The translations under genes were made by a program, and so were the position numbers. Under the pieces are notes generated by a model, which did no database searches, was not told the DNA's origin, and saw only the letters and a list, made by a program, of their open reading frames with translations. A DNA stretch of 43,219 bases, from NCBI RefSeq assembly GCF_030145145.1, contig NZ_JAQYWD010000044.1, forward strand, positions 1-43,219. Direction: 5' to 3'. Shown in pieces: positions 1 to 8,215 of the stretch (position 1 is its first letter; the number at the start of each line of letters is the position of its first letter). The stretch is from Desulfobacula sp. GTDB lineage: Bacteria; Desulfobacterota; Desulfobacteria; Desulfobacterales; Desulfobacteraceae.

Positions 1-212
1 CTTACTTTTGTTGCAGGTTAGCTCAAACGAACATTAAACGGCATTCTTTCAAACTCCACTTTCATATAGCCAAACTTGATAATAATTCTCCGTGAAGTTA
101 AACAAAAATCAAGTTGATCTCCAATTATGTAGCGAGTTTTTTTTGTTGCGTGATTTTCTTCTGATGATTTTTAAAGAGTGTATTTTCTTTGGATTTAATT
201 CTTTTACTTTTT

Positions 213-614
213 TTATTTTCTCATTTTCTTTGCGTTTGACAAGTAATATTCAACGCTTTCTTGATCGAAACCTGGCATTATTTTGGCAAAATCAGCAGCC
301 TTTTGGTAATAGTCAGCAGCAACCTGTTTTTCCCCCCGGGCCTCGTAAACCTGGCCGAACCGTTCAAAACCATCAATTTGATCAGGATATTCATTCAAAA
401 GTCTTTTGGATACGGCCTCTGCCTCGTCCAATTTGTCATTTTTTATAAGATCCATAACACTATTTGAAAGCTGATCTAATTCTGTGTAAACTGGTATAAA
501 TTTAGTGGGCTGAGAATTGGATTGAATTGCCCCATTCTGTGACAACAGACAGCACTTTTTATATTTCTTACCACTGCCACAAGGGCATGGTGTATTTCGT
601 CCGATCTTTGCCAT
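213..614 (-). CDS. SEC-C metal-binding motif protein with TPR-like tail
   Basis: A 133-residue protein whose N-terminus carries a complete SEC-C zinc motif: Cys10, Cys12, Cys21 and Cys22 in the arrangement [13 protein letters not shown]. In SecA and many small proteins this motif binds one zinc ion and mediates protein contacts. Residues about 45-120 are helical and alternate like tetratricopeptide repeats (a segment around [16 protein letters not shown] and a second around [14 protein letters not shown]). The TPR reading is inference. No signal peptide or membrane segment is seen, so it is probably cytoplasmic. No strong Shine-Dalgarno precedes the ATG, but the SEC-C motif lies right after it, which supports the start. 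It is divergent from the RIT element that follows. The specific role is unknown. Confidence 0.8.
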   Translation of the reverse strand: MAKIGRNTPCPCGSGKKYKKCCLLSQNGAIQSNSQPTKFIPVYTELDQLSNSVMDLIKNDKLDEAEAVSKRLLNEYPDQIDGFERFGQVYEARGEKQVAADYYQKAADFAKIMPGFDQESVEYYLSNAKKMRK

Positions 615-659
615 AAAGGAAATGTTTCATATTTTGTATTTTGGTGCAAGGAAAAGATT

Positions 660-1268
660 TTGCAACTTCGATTTGCCACAAATCTCTCTGTCGATCAATA
701 TATAAAAGGTAAAGCATGGAAAGATGCCGAACTGAATCATTGTCCGTTGCATCCACAAGGCGGTTGTAAATTTGCAGGACATGGAACCTATAGTAGAAAA
801 TTTCCAGATGGAGTAAAAATAGCCAGATGGTATTGTCCGGACGGACATGCAACGTTTAGCATGCTGCCGGATTGCCTGTCTTCGCGCTTACCCGGGACAT
901 TGATTGATGTAGAAACGGTTATTAATCAAATCAAAAGCTCATCAAGTCAAGAGGCAGCAGCAGATATAATTCGGCAGGACATCTGTCTTCCAGGTGCCTT
1001 GCGGTGGATGAGGCGACGATTATTTCTTATCCGGTTTACCTTAATTTTATTGATTGAACTTCTTCCATCACTGTCGGAAAATTGCCAACCAACTTTGTCA
1101 TCCTTTCGATCTGTTCTTGGTATTGAATTTGTTTTACCCCACTGTCGGAAGCTTGCCAGTTTATATTTGGACGTTTTGCCACCACCGTTAGGCTTTGGAC
1201 CCCGCCCCAAAGCAAAAAAATCTAAAAAAAGCTATTTTCAACACCAAACGGGGACTGACCCTCCCTGA
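660..1268 (+). CDS. RIT-associated zinc-binding protein (putative DNA-binding accessory)
   Basis: A 202-residue protein with a cysteine/histidine-rich N-terminal half: Cys28, His31, Cys36, then Cys59 and His63 inside a segment reading ARWYCPDGHATFS, followed by PDCLSSRLPGT. This resembles zinc-ribbon plus helix-turn-helix proteins that I associate with transposons and tandem tyrosine recombinases in Desulfobacterota; that association is from memory of such loci. The only plausible start is TTG at 660, with AAGGAAAAG just upstream. The C-terminal 70 residues are basic and end in a lysine-rich stretch. It lies 47 bases before the next accessory gene and the recombinase trio, so a role in recognising element DNA or regulating the recombinases is inferred. 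No catalytic domain is visible. Confidence 0.6.
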   Translation: MQLRFATNLSVDQYIKGKAWKDAELNHCPLHPQGGCKFAGHGTYSRKFPDGVKIARWYCPDGHATFSMLPDCLSSRLPGTLIDVETVINQIKSSSSQEAAADIIRQDICLPGALRWMRRRLFLIRFTLILLIELLPSLSENCQPTLSSFRSVLGIEFVLPHCRKLASLYLDVLPPPLGFGPRPKAKKSKKSYFQHQTGTDPP

Positions 1269-1315
1269 AAAACAGGGTAAATTGCCTTTAGTGATAACTT
1301 CAAGGAGGCAATGCC

Positions 1316-1801
1316 ATGAAAATGAAACATAATAGGGTTAAAAGTTTGGATCCAAGGTCTAAATACAGTCTTCGTGCGTCTATTGAAAAAAATCCAATAG
1401 AACCTTGTCGCATCAGAAAAATTACAGGCAGCTTTGCTTTTATCGAGCACCGTTTTTTACGGGAAGGTTTCTGGGCAAGTCTCAATCACCATCAGCTTTT
1501 GTTGTATCTGTTTCTGATTATAGTGTCTGATCGTCATGGATTATCATATTACAGCTATGATAAAATCTGCACTCTTTTGGGAATTTTAGTTGATGAATAT
1601 ATTCTCGCCAGAAATGCCTTGATTGATCTGGACCTGATCGCATTTGACGGTAGTCTTTTTCAAGTATTGTCTCTTCCTGACAAGACTGCTTTGCCGTCAC
1701 CAGCGGCGCTTAACAATCAAAAACAGATGGAGCAGCATGACCCGGCAACTATCCATCACCTTGTCATGCAATCTTTTGGGAGAAACCATGACAGAAATTA
1801 A
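1316..1801 (+). CDS. RIT-associated winged-helix-like accessory protein
   Basis: A 161-residue protein with an excellent Shine-Dalgarno (AAGGAGG) before its ATG. Residues about 55-120 read as a compact helix-rich module (LLLYLFLIIVSDRHGLSYYS followed by KICTLLG and a LIDLDLIAFD strand-like end), the pattern of winged helix-turn-helix domains, so DNA binding is inferred. The last 40 residues are probably flexible. Its stop codon overlaps the start of the first recombinase by 14 bases, so it is translated together with the trio. It may be a regulator or architectural factor of the element. I do not recognise a named family with certainty. Confidence 0.65.
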   Translation: MKMKHNRVKSLDPRSKYSLRASIEKNPIEPCRIRKITGSFAFIEHRFLREGFWASLNHHQLLLYLFLIIVSDRHGLSYYSYDKICTLLGILVDEYILARNALIDLDLIAFDGSLFQVLSLPDKTALPSPAALNNQKQMEQHDPATIHHLVMQSFGRNHDRN

Positions 1802-2681
1802 AAATAAGATACCAGAAGAGTTTGAGCGATACCTGGATTATTATAAAATTCAAGTTCGAAGAAAAGAGACAGTTCAGGGGATGAGGAGCATAATATCCAG
1901 CCTCAATCTCTATTTAAAAAAATCAAATATTGTTCTTTTCAAAATATCAATCGAACAGGTTGATAACTTTTTAGCGCTTCATAATAAAAATTATGCCACC
2001 GCGACATGTAGGGTTAATAGATCTTATCTGCGTGAATTTTTAAAATATTTTTACCGGAATGGATACATCAAAAAGAATCTTGCCCCTTTAGTCAAAAGCC
2101 CGCCAGAGTTTGCACGTTCAAAACCACCAAAATTTTTACGTCCAAAAGAAGTCGAAAAATTGTTTGGCAGTCTTGACCTTTCTGTTCCAAAAGATATTCG
2201 CACATATTCGACAATGCACCTGGTGTACTATCTGGGTCTGCGTCCCAGGGAAGTCAGCTTGATCACCCTGGATGATATCTCGTTCAGACAAAAAGAAATT
2301 TTTATTCGATCCAGAAAAAATTATAGCCCGGCTCATCTTCCGCTCTCGGATGACACAATCAAAGCAATCACCGCTTATATCGTTGGAGGCAGACCGAAAA
2401 GCAAACACCGAACCCTTTTTTTACAGCTTGTTCCGCCTTATAAACCTGTAAATATAAATAATGATGTCACCTATCATATCCGGGACTGCATGCGAAAAAA
2501 CAATCTTTCGGCAACCACCTATTGGCTACGTCATTCATATGCACAGAATCTTTTAGAGTCTGGCGCATCCATTTATGCAATCAAAGAAATGATGGGCCAT
2601 AAAAGTATCGACTCAACCCACAGGTATTTGAGTATCCATATGAATCTTATGCGAGAGATTATCCTTGATGAAACGCTTTAA
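1788..2681 (+). CDS. Tyrosine recombinase, first of a RIT trio
   Basis: A phage-integrase-family recombinase of 297 residues. The N-terminal SAM-like core-binding domain is at about 5-100 and the catalytic domain at 115-290. Visible active-site residues are Arg152 (GLRPRE), a lysine near 177, Arg248 in YWLRHS, His271 in MMGHKS and the nucleophile Tyr280 in HRYLSI. The usual first His of the HxxR box is replaced by Tyr245, a change tolerated in some family members. An in-frame upstream start exists, but the ATG at 1788 has GGGAG six bases before it and overlaps the preceding gene by exactly 14 bases, matching the overlap with the next gene. Three such genes in a row define recombinase-in-trio elements, which move by an incompletely understood mechanism. 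Confidence 0.88.
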   Translation: MTEIKNKIPEEFERYLDYYKIQVRRKETVQGMRSIISSLNLYLKKSNIVLFKISIEQVDNFLALHNKNYATATCRVNRSYLREFLKYFYRNGYIKKNLAPLVKSPPEFARSKPPKFLRPKEVEKLFGSLDLSVPKDIRTYSTMHLVYYLGLRPREVSLITLDDISFRQKEIFIRSRKNYSPAHLPLSDDTIKAITAYIVGGRPKSKHRTLFLQLVPPYKPVNINNDVTYHIRDCMRKNNLSATTYWLRHSYAQNLLESGASIYAIKEMMGHKSIDSTHRYLSIHMNLMREIILDETL

Positions 2682-3639
2682 CAGTTTTTTGACTGAACAA
2701 ATGGAAAATTTTATCGAATACCGCTTACAGTTGGGGTATTCGGTAAAAGAGATGGTTTACTATCTTAAAATTTTTGATCGATATGTGGTTGAAAAACAAT
2801 CAACCTGGGCATCCTTTAAGCCGCTGTTTTTTCTTGAGTTCAGATCCAGCCTTAATTACCAAAACCGATCCAAAAACATGGGTTTTAGAATGGTTAAAAT
2901 GTTTTTCAACTTTCTTGTCCGCAAAGATTTGATCCAGGAAAATCCATTACTGGAAATTGCCCAATTACCGAAAAACCAGATTGTTCCTTTTATATTTTCT
3001 CCGGAAGAAACAGATCTTTTGATTAATGGCGTAATTAAATTGATGCGTAGAACTGAACGACTCTATTTAGGTGATTTTAGTGCTTATATCTCCTTTTTAT
3101 TGATGGCCCGATGCGGGCTTAGAATCTCAGAGACACTTAATTTGTTAAAAGTCAATTATATGTCTGAAGAAAGGACGATTTATATTGAGAAAACAAAATT
3201 TAAAAAGGACCGGTTGATCCCTATACCAAAAGCCGTAGTTGCTGAGATAAACAACCTGCTGAACCTTCGCCGGTTGTTTGATAAAGAGGATAATCCTTTG
3301 CTGCTGGTAAAAAGTGATCAAACAAAAATAGTAAAAAGTTATATGGGTCTAAAGTTTAAAGAAGTTATCAAATATATTAACCTTTATCAGCCGAGAAAAG
3401 TAATAGGGACTACTAATTTTTGTGGCCCTTCTCCTCACTCGCTGCGCCACTCGTTTGCTGTGAATACACTAAAAAGGATAAAACTGCAGGGCAAATCTCC
3501 TCAAAATGCGCTACCGGTGCTGGCAACCTACATGGGACACAGCGAGTACAGATACACAACAAAATACCTGAAAGTGCTGGATGCAGAACATCGCCACCAG
3601 ATGTTTGATTTTTCAATGTCGATGCGTGAGGGCATATGA
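2668..3639 (+). CDS. Tyrosine recombinase, second of a RIT trio
   Basis: A 323-residue tyrosine recombinase. The catalytic domain occupies about residues 105-310 and has a full set: Arg152 (CGLRISE), Lys near 175-180 in a hairpin rich in lysine, His257 and Arg260 in HSLRHS, His291 in MGHSEY and Tyr300 in TTKYLKV. The insertion between the HxxR box and the GH box is longer than in XerC/D, which is typical of the middle recombinase of RIT trios. Its ATG lies inside the end of the first recombinase (14-base overlap), so expression is coupled. A TTG one codon upstream is possible but less likely. It should break and rejoin DNA through a 3'-phosphotyrosine bond together with its two neighbours. 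Confidence 0.88.
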   Translation: MKRFNSFLTEQMENFIEYRLQLGYSVKEMVYYLKIFDRYVVEKQSTWASFKPLFFLEFRSSLNYQNRSKNMGFRMVKMFFNFLVRKDLIQENPLLEIAQLPKNQIVPFIFSPEETDLLINGVIKLMRRTERLYLGDFSAYISFLLMARCGLRISETLNLLKVNYMSEERTIYIEKTKFKKDRLIPIPKAVVAEINNLLNLRRLFDKEDNPLLLVKSDQTKIVKSYMGLKFKEVIKYINLYQPRKVIGTTNFCGPSPHSLRHSFAVNTLKRIKLQGKSPQNALPVLATYMGHSEYRYTTKYLKVLDAEHRHQMFDFSMSMREGI

Positions 3640-4655
3640 GATTATCAAGTTGCTTGCTTGAGTATTTTAATCAATACTTACCCCAGATAAAAGGCACCAG
3701 TGAACAAAGCATTAAAGCGTACCGACAAACGTTTTCTTTGTTTTTGCATTTCCTGGGCAACTTTCACTCAATCAAAATACAGTCTTTAAAAATAGAGCAT
3801 CTATCAGCAGATGCCGTGCTGTCTTTTTTGCATCACCTGGAGACCCATAGGAAAAATACGGTTCAAACCCGCAATAACCGCCTTGCCGTCATTAAATCTT
3901 TGGCAAAAATGATCCGGTTTATGCATCCGGATAAGAAACACATTGCAGAAGCCATCCTGAACATCCCGCAGAAAAAAGCTCAAAAAAAAATAATGGGGTT
4001 TTTATATCCGGATGAGGTCATGAAAGTTTTTAAAACAGTGGATCTTAAGAAAAAAGAAGGGATGCGGGATTATACCATCCTTCATCTTCTTTATGACTCT
4101 GGTGCCCGGGCCAGTGAAATTGCAACACTTGATCTTGACTATTTTGATCCTCGAAACGAAAGCATCGCAGTACTGGGCAAGGGGAACCGATACCGGCTGA
4201 TTAATCTCTGCCCGAAAACAGCTTCTTTAATCACAAACTATATTTTAAACTACCGTATTGATCCGATCCCTGTATATGGCCATAGGCTATTTATCAATCA
4301 GCGAAAAAGAGAATTGACAAGGCACGGGATTAATAAAATTTGCAGGAAATATCTATCAAAAGCGCTGCCGCCAAAGCGCCTCAAAGGAATGAGTCCTGCC
4401 CATTGTTTTAGGCACTCATGCGCCTTGAATATGCGGATCTCAGGCGATCCTGTGTCTGATATACAAAATCGCCTTGGCCACAAAAATGTAGACTCCACCA
4501 TGGCTTATCTGCACATTGATCTGTCGAGAAAACGTGATATCCAAAAAAATTTTATTGAATACACACAGTCGAAAATAACACATGATAAGAAAATAGATGA
4601 GTTAATAAATTGGGAAAACAATAAGGAAACGCTTACCTGGCTTGACAGTCTTTAA
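3636..4655 (+). CDS. Tyrosine recombinase, third of a RIT trio
   Basis: A 339-residue tyrosine recombinase. The N-terminal core-binding domain (about 1-110) is followed by a catalytic domain with Arg158 (SGARASE), Lys182 in GKGNRYR, His256 and Arg259 in HCFRHS, His282 in LGHKNV and nucleophile Tyr291 in MAYLHI. All residues needed for catalysis appear intact. About 40 residues follow the nucleophile, possibly the C-terminal helix that docks on a partner subunit. The start overlaps the preceding stop in an ATGA junction. No terminator follows. An intact trio implies that the element could still be mobile, but this cannot be shown from sequence alone. Confidence 0.88.
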   Translation: MRLSSCLLEYFNQYLPQIKGTSEQSIKAYRQTFSLFLHFLGNFHSIKIQSLKIEHLSADAVLSFLHHLETHRKNTVQTRNNRLAVIKSLAKMIRFMHPDKKHIAEAILNIPQKKAQKKIMGFLYPDEVMKVFKTVDLKKKEGMRDYTILHLLYDSGARASEIATLDLDYFDPRNESIAVLGKGNRYRLINLCPKTASLITNYILNYRIDPIPVYGHRLFINQRKRELTRHGINKICRKYLSKALPPKRLKGMSPAHCFRHSCALNMRISGDPVSDIQNRLGHKNVDSTMAYLHIDLSRKRDIQKNFIEYTQSKITHDKKIDELINWENNKETLTWLDSL

Positions 4656-5029
4656 CCATTGAAACTGCCTGTGCCAGACACAGTGAGGTATGCAAAGGGG
4701 CAAAATATTATGTTACCAGTTTTTTTAAGAATTATAAAAATGCGCTCTAAGGCATTGAATTTATTGCCAATATGGATTTGCAAGCGGAAACTTAAATTTT
4801 GCTATTATTTTAGAGGGTTAGACCCACTCGCAACATAACTCCAATTAACTTGATTGGGATCTTGATTTTTTTGCTTGCGCTTGACCAAATATAATTGAAT
4901 GTTTCTTTACAACCACAAAATATCCTGTTACAGGTTTATCAATTCAAACGCATTATAAATAGAGTTAATATATCATTCAGATACGAATATTTTAGAGAAT
5001 TTTACAATAATTTGTTAAATAATTAAACT
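4656..5029. other. Gene-free spacer after the RIT element
   Basis: This 374-base AT-rich stretch holds no credible gene. It contains a divergent copy of a dispersed repeat at about 4834-4910, listed separately. No terminator-like hairpin with a T-run was found after the third recombinase. Confidence 0.5.
4834..4910 (+). repeat. Dispersed repeat, short divergent copy (R1)
   Basis: About 30 bases around CAAATATAATTGAATGTTTC match the copy at 8272-8300 with one or two changes, and weaker similarity continues to the left (CATCTTGATT-like and TTAGTTCCAAT-like blocks) when compared with the reverse complement of 14279-14454. It is in the same orientation as the 8216-8391 copy. Confidence 0.55.
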
Positions 5030-5596
5030 ATGAAAACTATCTTTTTTTCATTTATAGGCGGGGTCATTGGTTCTTATATCACTTTACGTTTCGAAATTTG
5101 GAAAGCATGGAAATCATATGTTATTGTTCGTGCGGAAATTGAACGTAACCTCAGGATAATTAACAATATCCAAGACCACACAAACTCAACCGATAACTAT
5201 GGGACTCAACAAAAACAGATTGTTGAAATAATGAACTTAGATGAGGATAAGATCCCTTTTAAAATCATTTCATTATTTCAAGAAAAAATTCCAAGTTGGG
5301 CTGATCAAGCTTGGAATAGCCAGATAGGCCTTTTAGCTCAGATTTTGACTGAACATCAGGTAACGGAAATATTTGAAATCCAAACTGATTTGATCAGGCT
5401 ATCATCTATTCATTCTCAGATTAGCGAGCTAATTATTAAGTATGGAGATGGTTCGAGAGATAGGTGCATTAAATTACATGTTGAATGGGAAAAAATTGTT
5501 AAAAACCGGCAAAAAACCGGAAATCCCCTACCTATCGTTTCAGTAAAAAAGAAATTGCTGTTAATTACAGGACTCCATCATTTTATTAAGGGATAA
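5030..5596 (+). CDS. Hypothetical membrane-anchored protein
   Basis: A 188-residue protein that I do not recognise. The first 20 residues are hydrophobic (FFSFIGGVIGSYITL) and are followed by a positively charged segment, so it is probably a single-pass membrane protein with most of its mass in the cytoplasm. The remainder is predicted to be mostly helical, without cysteine motifs or known catalytic residues. No good Shine-Dalgarno precedes the ATG; the upstream region is very AT-rich and could allow initiation on unstructured message. It stands alone between long spacers. Its composition is biased like a real protein rather than a chance frame. General architecture resembles small anchored proteins common in bacterial defence and accessory regions, but that is not evidence of function. 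Confidence 0.6.
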   Translation: MKTIFFSFIGGVIGSYITLRFEIWKAWKSYVIVRAEIERNLRIINNIQDHTNSTDNYGTQQKQIVEIMNLDEDKIPFKIISLFQEKIPSWADQAWNSQIGLLAQILTEHQVTEIFEIQTDLIRLSSIHSQISELIIKYGDGSRDRCIKLHVEWEKIVKNRQKTGNPLPIVSVKKKLLLITGLHHFIKG

Positions 5597-5726
5597 TATA
5601 AACTGGCACAACCTGAAGGTTGAGTGGGTTGGAGAACTTCAGCGATCTTGCGGGACAAGATATTGGATAGCCATTCAGCTTAACTATCGGCAACGTAAAT
5701 ACATTTCATACGTAAAGGAGAGATAC

Positions 5727-6107
5727 ATGCAACATTTGAAAAGTTTTCTTCTCACAATATTTCTGATATTTTTTTCTTATGTTCCTGTATTGGCAATTGA
5801 TGCCCCAACAATTTTCAGAAATTCTAAGGATTCGGTAGTTCTGCTAATGAGTTTTGATGAAAATGGCCAACCTCTTTCAATAGGGTCTGGTTTTTTTATC
5901 CATACCGGAGAGAATTTGGTATCAAATTTTCATGTGTTGAATGGCGCTTCTTCGGTAAAAGCAAAAACAACATCAGGAAAAGTGATTGAAATTAAGGAAA
6001 TATTTGGCATAGATGAAAAACATGATCTGGTTATTCTTTCGACCCCTTTCAAGGGAGTCCCTTTGTTATTAGCGGATCGGGTATCAGACCAGACATGGGA
6101 AGGTTAG
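5727..6107 (+). CDS. Trypsin-like serine protease, C-terminally truncated
   Basis: The 126-residue product has a Sec signal peptide (residues 1-23, hydrophobic core then VLAID) and the N-terminal half of a trypsin-like fold: the glycine motif GSGFFIHTGENLVSNFHVLN supplies the catalytic His, and DEKHDLVILS supplies the catalytic Asp. The protein stops after TWEG, where relatives continue into the second beta-barrel with the GNSGGP serine motif, so the nucleophile is missing. No continuation is visible in other frames before the next gene at 6152. AGGAG precedes the ATG. It is therefore either a 3'-truncated remnant or a non-proteolytic exported domain; the former is more likely. It sits 44 bases before the Sel1 gene, so the two may be co-transcribed. 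Confidence 0.7.
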   Translation: MQHLKSFLLTIFLIFFSYVPVLAIDAPTIFRNSKDSVVLLMSFDENGQPLSIGSGFFIHTGENLVSNFHVLNGASSVKAKTTSGKVIEIKEIFGIDEKHDLVILSTPFKGVPLLLADRVSDQTWEG

Positions 6108-6151
6108 ACTGAAGCAAGTTTTTTTAAATTCTTAATCAAAGGAAAACGCAT

Positions 6152-7231
6152 ATGAAAAAAACAATAATTCTCGTCTTGTTAATTCTATGTTGTGCTGGTT
6201 CTGCTTTTTGTGGTGAATTTGAGGATGCTTTAAAGGCCGCTGAACAGGGAAATGCCGATGCTCAACTTAATATTGGAAACAGGTATTATATAGGCCAAGG
6301 TGTTCCACAGGATTATAAAAAAGCTGTGTATTGGTACACTAAGGTTGCAGAACAAGGAAATGCCGATATGCAGGGTATTCTTGGAATGATGTATTATAAC
6401 GGCTTCGATGTTCCACAGGATTATAAAAAAGCTGTGTATTGGTACACAAAAGCTGCGGAACAAGGATATGCCTTTGCTCAGTATTTTCTTGGACGAATGT
6501 ATAAAAGGGGCCAAGGGGTACCGCAGGATTATAAAAAAGCTGTGTATTGGTACACAAAAGCTGCGGAACAAGGAGATGCCTCTGCTCAGTATGGTCTTGG
6601 GTTTATGTATAATTATGGCCAAGGGGTACCGCAGGATTATAAACAAGCTGTGTATTGGTACACAAAAGCTGCGGAACAAGGAGATGCCTCTGCTCAGTAT
6701 GGTCTTGGGTTTATGTATAATTATGGCCAAGGGGTACCGCAGGATTATAAACAAGCTGTGTATTGGCACACAAAAGCTGCGGAACAAGGAGATGACATGG
6801 CTCAGTGTTTTCTTGGGGTCATGTATCACAGGGGCGAAGGGGTACCGCAGAATTATAAAAAGGCTGTAAAGTGGTACACTAAGGCTACAAAACAAGGATA
6901 TGCCTTTGCTCAGTATGGTCTTGGGGTTATGTATAATTATGGCCAGGGGGTACCGCAGGACTATAAACAAGCTATATATTGGTACACCAAAGCAGCAGAA
7001 CAGGGAGATGCCTCTGCTCAGTATAGTCTTGGGGTTATGTATGATAATGGCTATGGGGTACCGCAGAACTATAGACTTGGATATATTTGGTCAAGTTTGG
7101 CAGCAGCTCAAGGGGATAAACATGCTATTAAGAATAGAGATATTCTTGTTAAAAAATTAACACCTCAACAATTAGGTGAAGCCCAGGAACTTGCAGCTAA
7201 GTTGCAAGAAAAAATTGATTCTTCTAAATAA
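6152..7231 (+). CDS. Exported Sel1-repeat (tetratricopeptide-like) protein
   Basis: A 359-residue protein with an N-terminal signal sequence (hydrophobic residues 4-20, ending near SAFCGEF) and eight consecutive 36-residue Sel1-like repeats from about residue 28 to 315, each built on AEQGDASAQYGLGxMY followed by GxGVPQDYKKAVYWYTKA. Sel1 repeats form a superhelix of helix pairs that binds proteins or peptidoglycan fragments, and exported members are often adaptor proteins. The last 45 residues are a helical cap. Repeats four and five are almost identical at the DNA level, evidence of a recent internal duplication. The ATG has AAGGA upstream. The truncated protease just before it may once have been its partner. 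The cysteine near the cleavage site does not form a canonical lipobox because Phe precedes it. Confidence 0.88.
   Translation: MKKTIILVLLILCCAGSAFCGEFEDALKAAEQGNADAQLNIGNRYYIGQGVPQDYKKAVYWYTKVAEQGNADMQGILGMMYYNGFDVPQDYKKAVYWYTKAAEQGYAFAQYFLGRMYKRGQGVPQDYKKAVYWYTKAAEQGDASAQYGLGFMYNYGQGVPQDYKQAVYWYTKAAEQGDASAQYGLGFMYNYGQGVPQDYKQAVYWHTKAAEQGDDMAQCFLGVMYHRGEGVPQNYKKAVKWYTKATKQGYAFAQYGLGVMYNYGQGVPQDYKQAIYWYTKAAEQGDASAQYSLGVMYDNGYGVPQNYRLGYIWSSLAAAQGDKHAIKNRDILVKKLTPQQLGEAQELAAKLQEKIDSSK
6563..6778 (+). repeat. Two near-identical 108-bp tandem units inside the Sel1 gene
   Basis: Units 6563-6670 and 6671-6778 each encode one 36-residue Sel1 repeat. They match base for base except for one change (TGGTAC versus TGGCAC, Tyr to His). 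Neighbouring units are clearly more diverged, so this pair is the youngest duplication and a probable site of copy-number change. Confidence 0.85.
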
Positions 7232-7571
7232 AAAATAATCTTTTAATAAAACAACCGACTCTTAATCTGTTTTTTTTAAATAGTGTCCCGGCATCATGGG
7301 TCAATAGAATTTCTCGTAGGGCTTTAGCCTCTTCTTGTGTGATTGTTCTCATGGTTTTGCCATCTTGACTTTGGCCTTATTTGCTCAATTTGTTTTTTCA
7401 CGCTCACCCCAGCCTTCAAAATCACTACGTCATAATGGATTTGACTTGTTACTATCTTTGAATCAATTTATTTATTTTCATAGCTGCAAAAAGCTTTTTT
7501 TGGAGCTTTTTTATTGACATTATATTCCCGAATATTAATTTTAATTCATATTAATTTTTAGGAGGGAATCT
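7232..7571. other. Spacer with possible minus-strand coding remnants
   Basis: No robust gene is seen. On the minus strand, 7352 to 7224 reads MRTITQEEAKALREILLTHD and onward to 42 residues, and an overlapping frame starts with GTG near 7405. Both look weakly protein-like but are short and unsupported by a good ribosome site, so they may be remnants of a decayed small gene. The right edge, near 7560, holds the strong Shine-Dalgarno of the next gene. Confidence 0.3.
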
Positions 7572-7763
7572 ATGGAACATAAGGAAATGTTTATCAACTG
7601 GCTAACTGAAAAAGAATTTGATTATGAGAATGAAGTGGTAAAAATCAAAAAATCGGGGGGTTTACTTTTTGATAGTGAAGGATTAAAAAGAATTTATATA
7701 CTTAACAATGGTAAAAAAATTTGGTGCAAGATAGCTGCCTCAAATTTTGAGATACTGCTCTGA
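7572..7763 (+). CDS. Small hypothetical protein
   Basis: A 63-residue protein preceded by a near-perfect Shine-Dalgarno (AGGAGGGAATCT before the ATG), which is the best evidence that it is expressed. The sequence starts MEHKEMFINWLTEKEFDYEN and continues with a mixed charged and hydrophobic pattern consistent with a small alpha/beta fold. It has no zinc motif and no membrane segment. I do not recognise the family. It stands alone, followed immediately by a MITE-like element 28 bases after the stop. Confidence 0.5.
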   Translation: MEHKEMFINWLTEKEFDYENEVVKIKKSGGLLFDSEGLKRIYILNNGKKIWCKIAASNFEILL

Positions 7764-7791
7764 ATGGTACCACTGCCCTGCTTAAATCTTG

Positions 7792-8025
7792 GAGACCATA
7801 CCAAACCGGGGGCAAGCCCTAAAAGCGAGGCTTTCAGCTCCCCTTTTTTCGCTCAGCCAAGTACTCAAACAAAGTCCTTTTTCCAATCCCAACTATTTTG
7901 CAATTCAGGTACGGACAAAAATTTCAAACAATAACCTCCGAGATACTTTTTGTGGGTGGTATCCAGAGATGAGTAAATCAGAGGAGGCCTATGCTTAGGG
8001 CTTGCCCCCGGTTTGGTATGGTCTC
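7792..8025. mobile_element. MITE-like element with perfect 31-bp terminal inverted repeats
   Basis: The left end 7792-7822 begins GAGACCATACCAAACCGGGG and the right end 7995-8025 is its exact reverse complement over all 31 positions. The 234-base unit holds no transposase; one short open frame crosses it but has no family resemblance. This is the structure of a non-autonomous miniature inverted-repeat element mobilised in trans. I saw no clear target-site duplication (flanks TAAATCTTG and TTATAAGC) and cannot assign the parent insertion sequence family. Confidence 0.75.
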
Positions 8026-8215
8026 TTATAAGCACCTCGTAAGTATTAATTTTTAATATATAAAAAACACAGCTTCCTTATTATTCTCTGAGTTTCAATT
8101 CCATTATATGAGCTAAGGTTAGCATCCTCGGTCATGTTTCCACATTCAACTCTTTAATATATATACATCACATTTTGGCAGATTCTTGAAAAATTATTTC
8201 TGGGGCCTGGGCCAA

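Larger units (their letters stand above)
660..4655 (+). mobile_element. Recombinase-in-trio (RIT) element with two accessory genes
   Basis: Three adjacent, overlapping, same-strand tyrosine recombinases are the hallmark of RIT elements. Here they are preceded by two accessory genes in the same transcription unit. The limits given are gene limits only. I compared the flanks (about 600-700 and 4656-4800) for terminal inverted repeats and found none convincing, so the true ends are not defined. Confidence 0.72.

Noticed and set aside
92-448. Plus-strand open frame overlapping the SEC-C gene
   Set aside because: It is antisense to a gene with an intact zinc motif, has low-complexity Phe-rich sequence and no ribosome site.
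6230-6970. Long minus-strand frame of 246 codons opposite the Sel1 gene, and repetitive plus-strand frames beside it
   Set aside because: They are shadows produced by the 108-bp repeat period, which keeps the other frames open; no start signal and low-complexity repeats.
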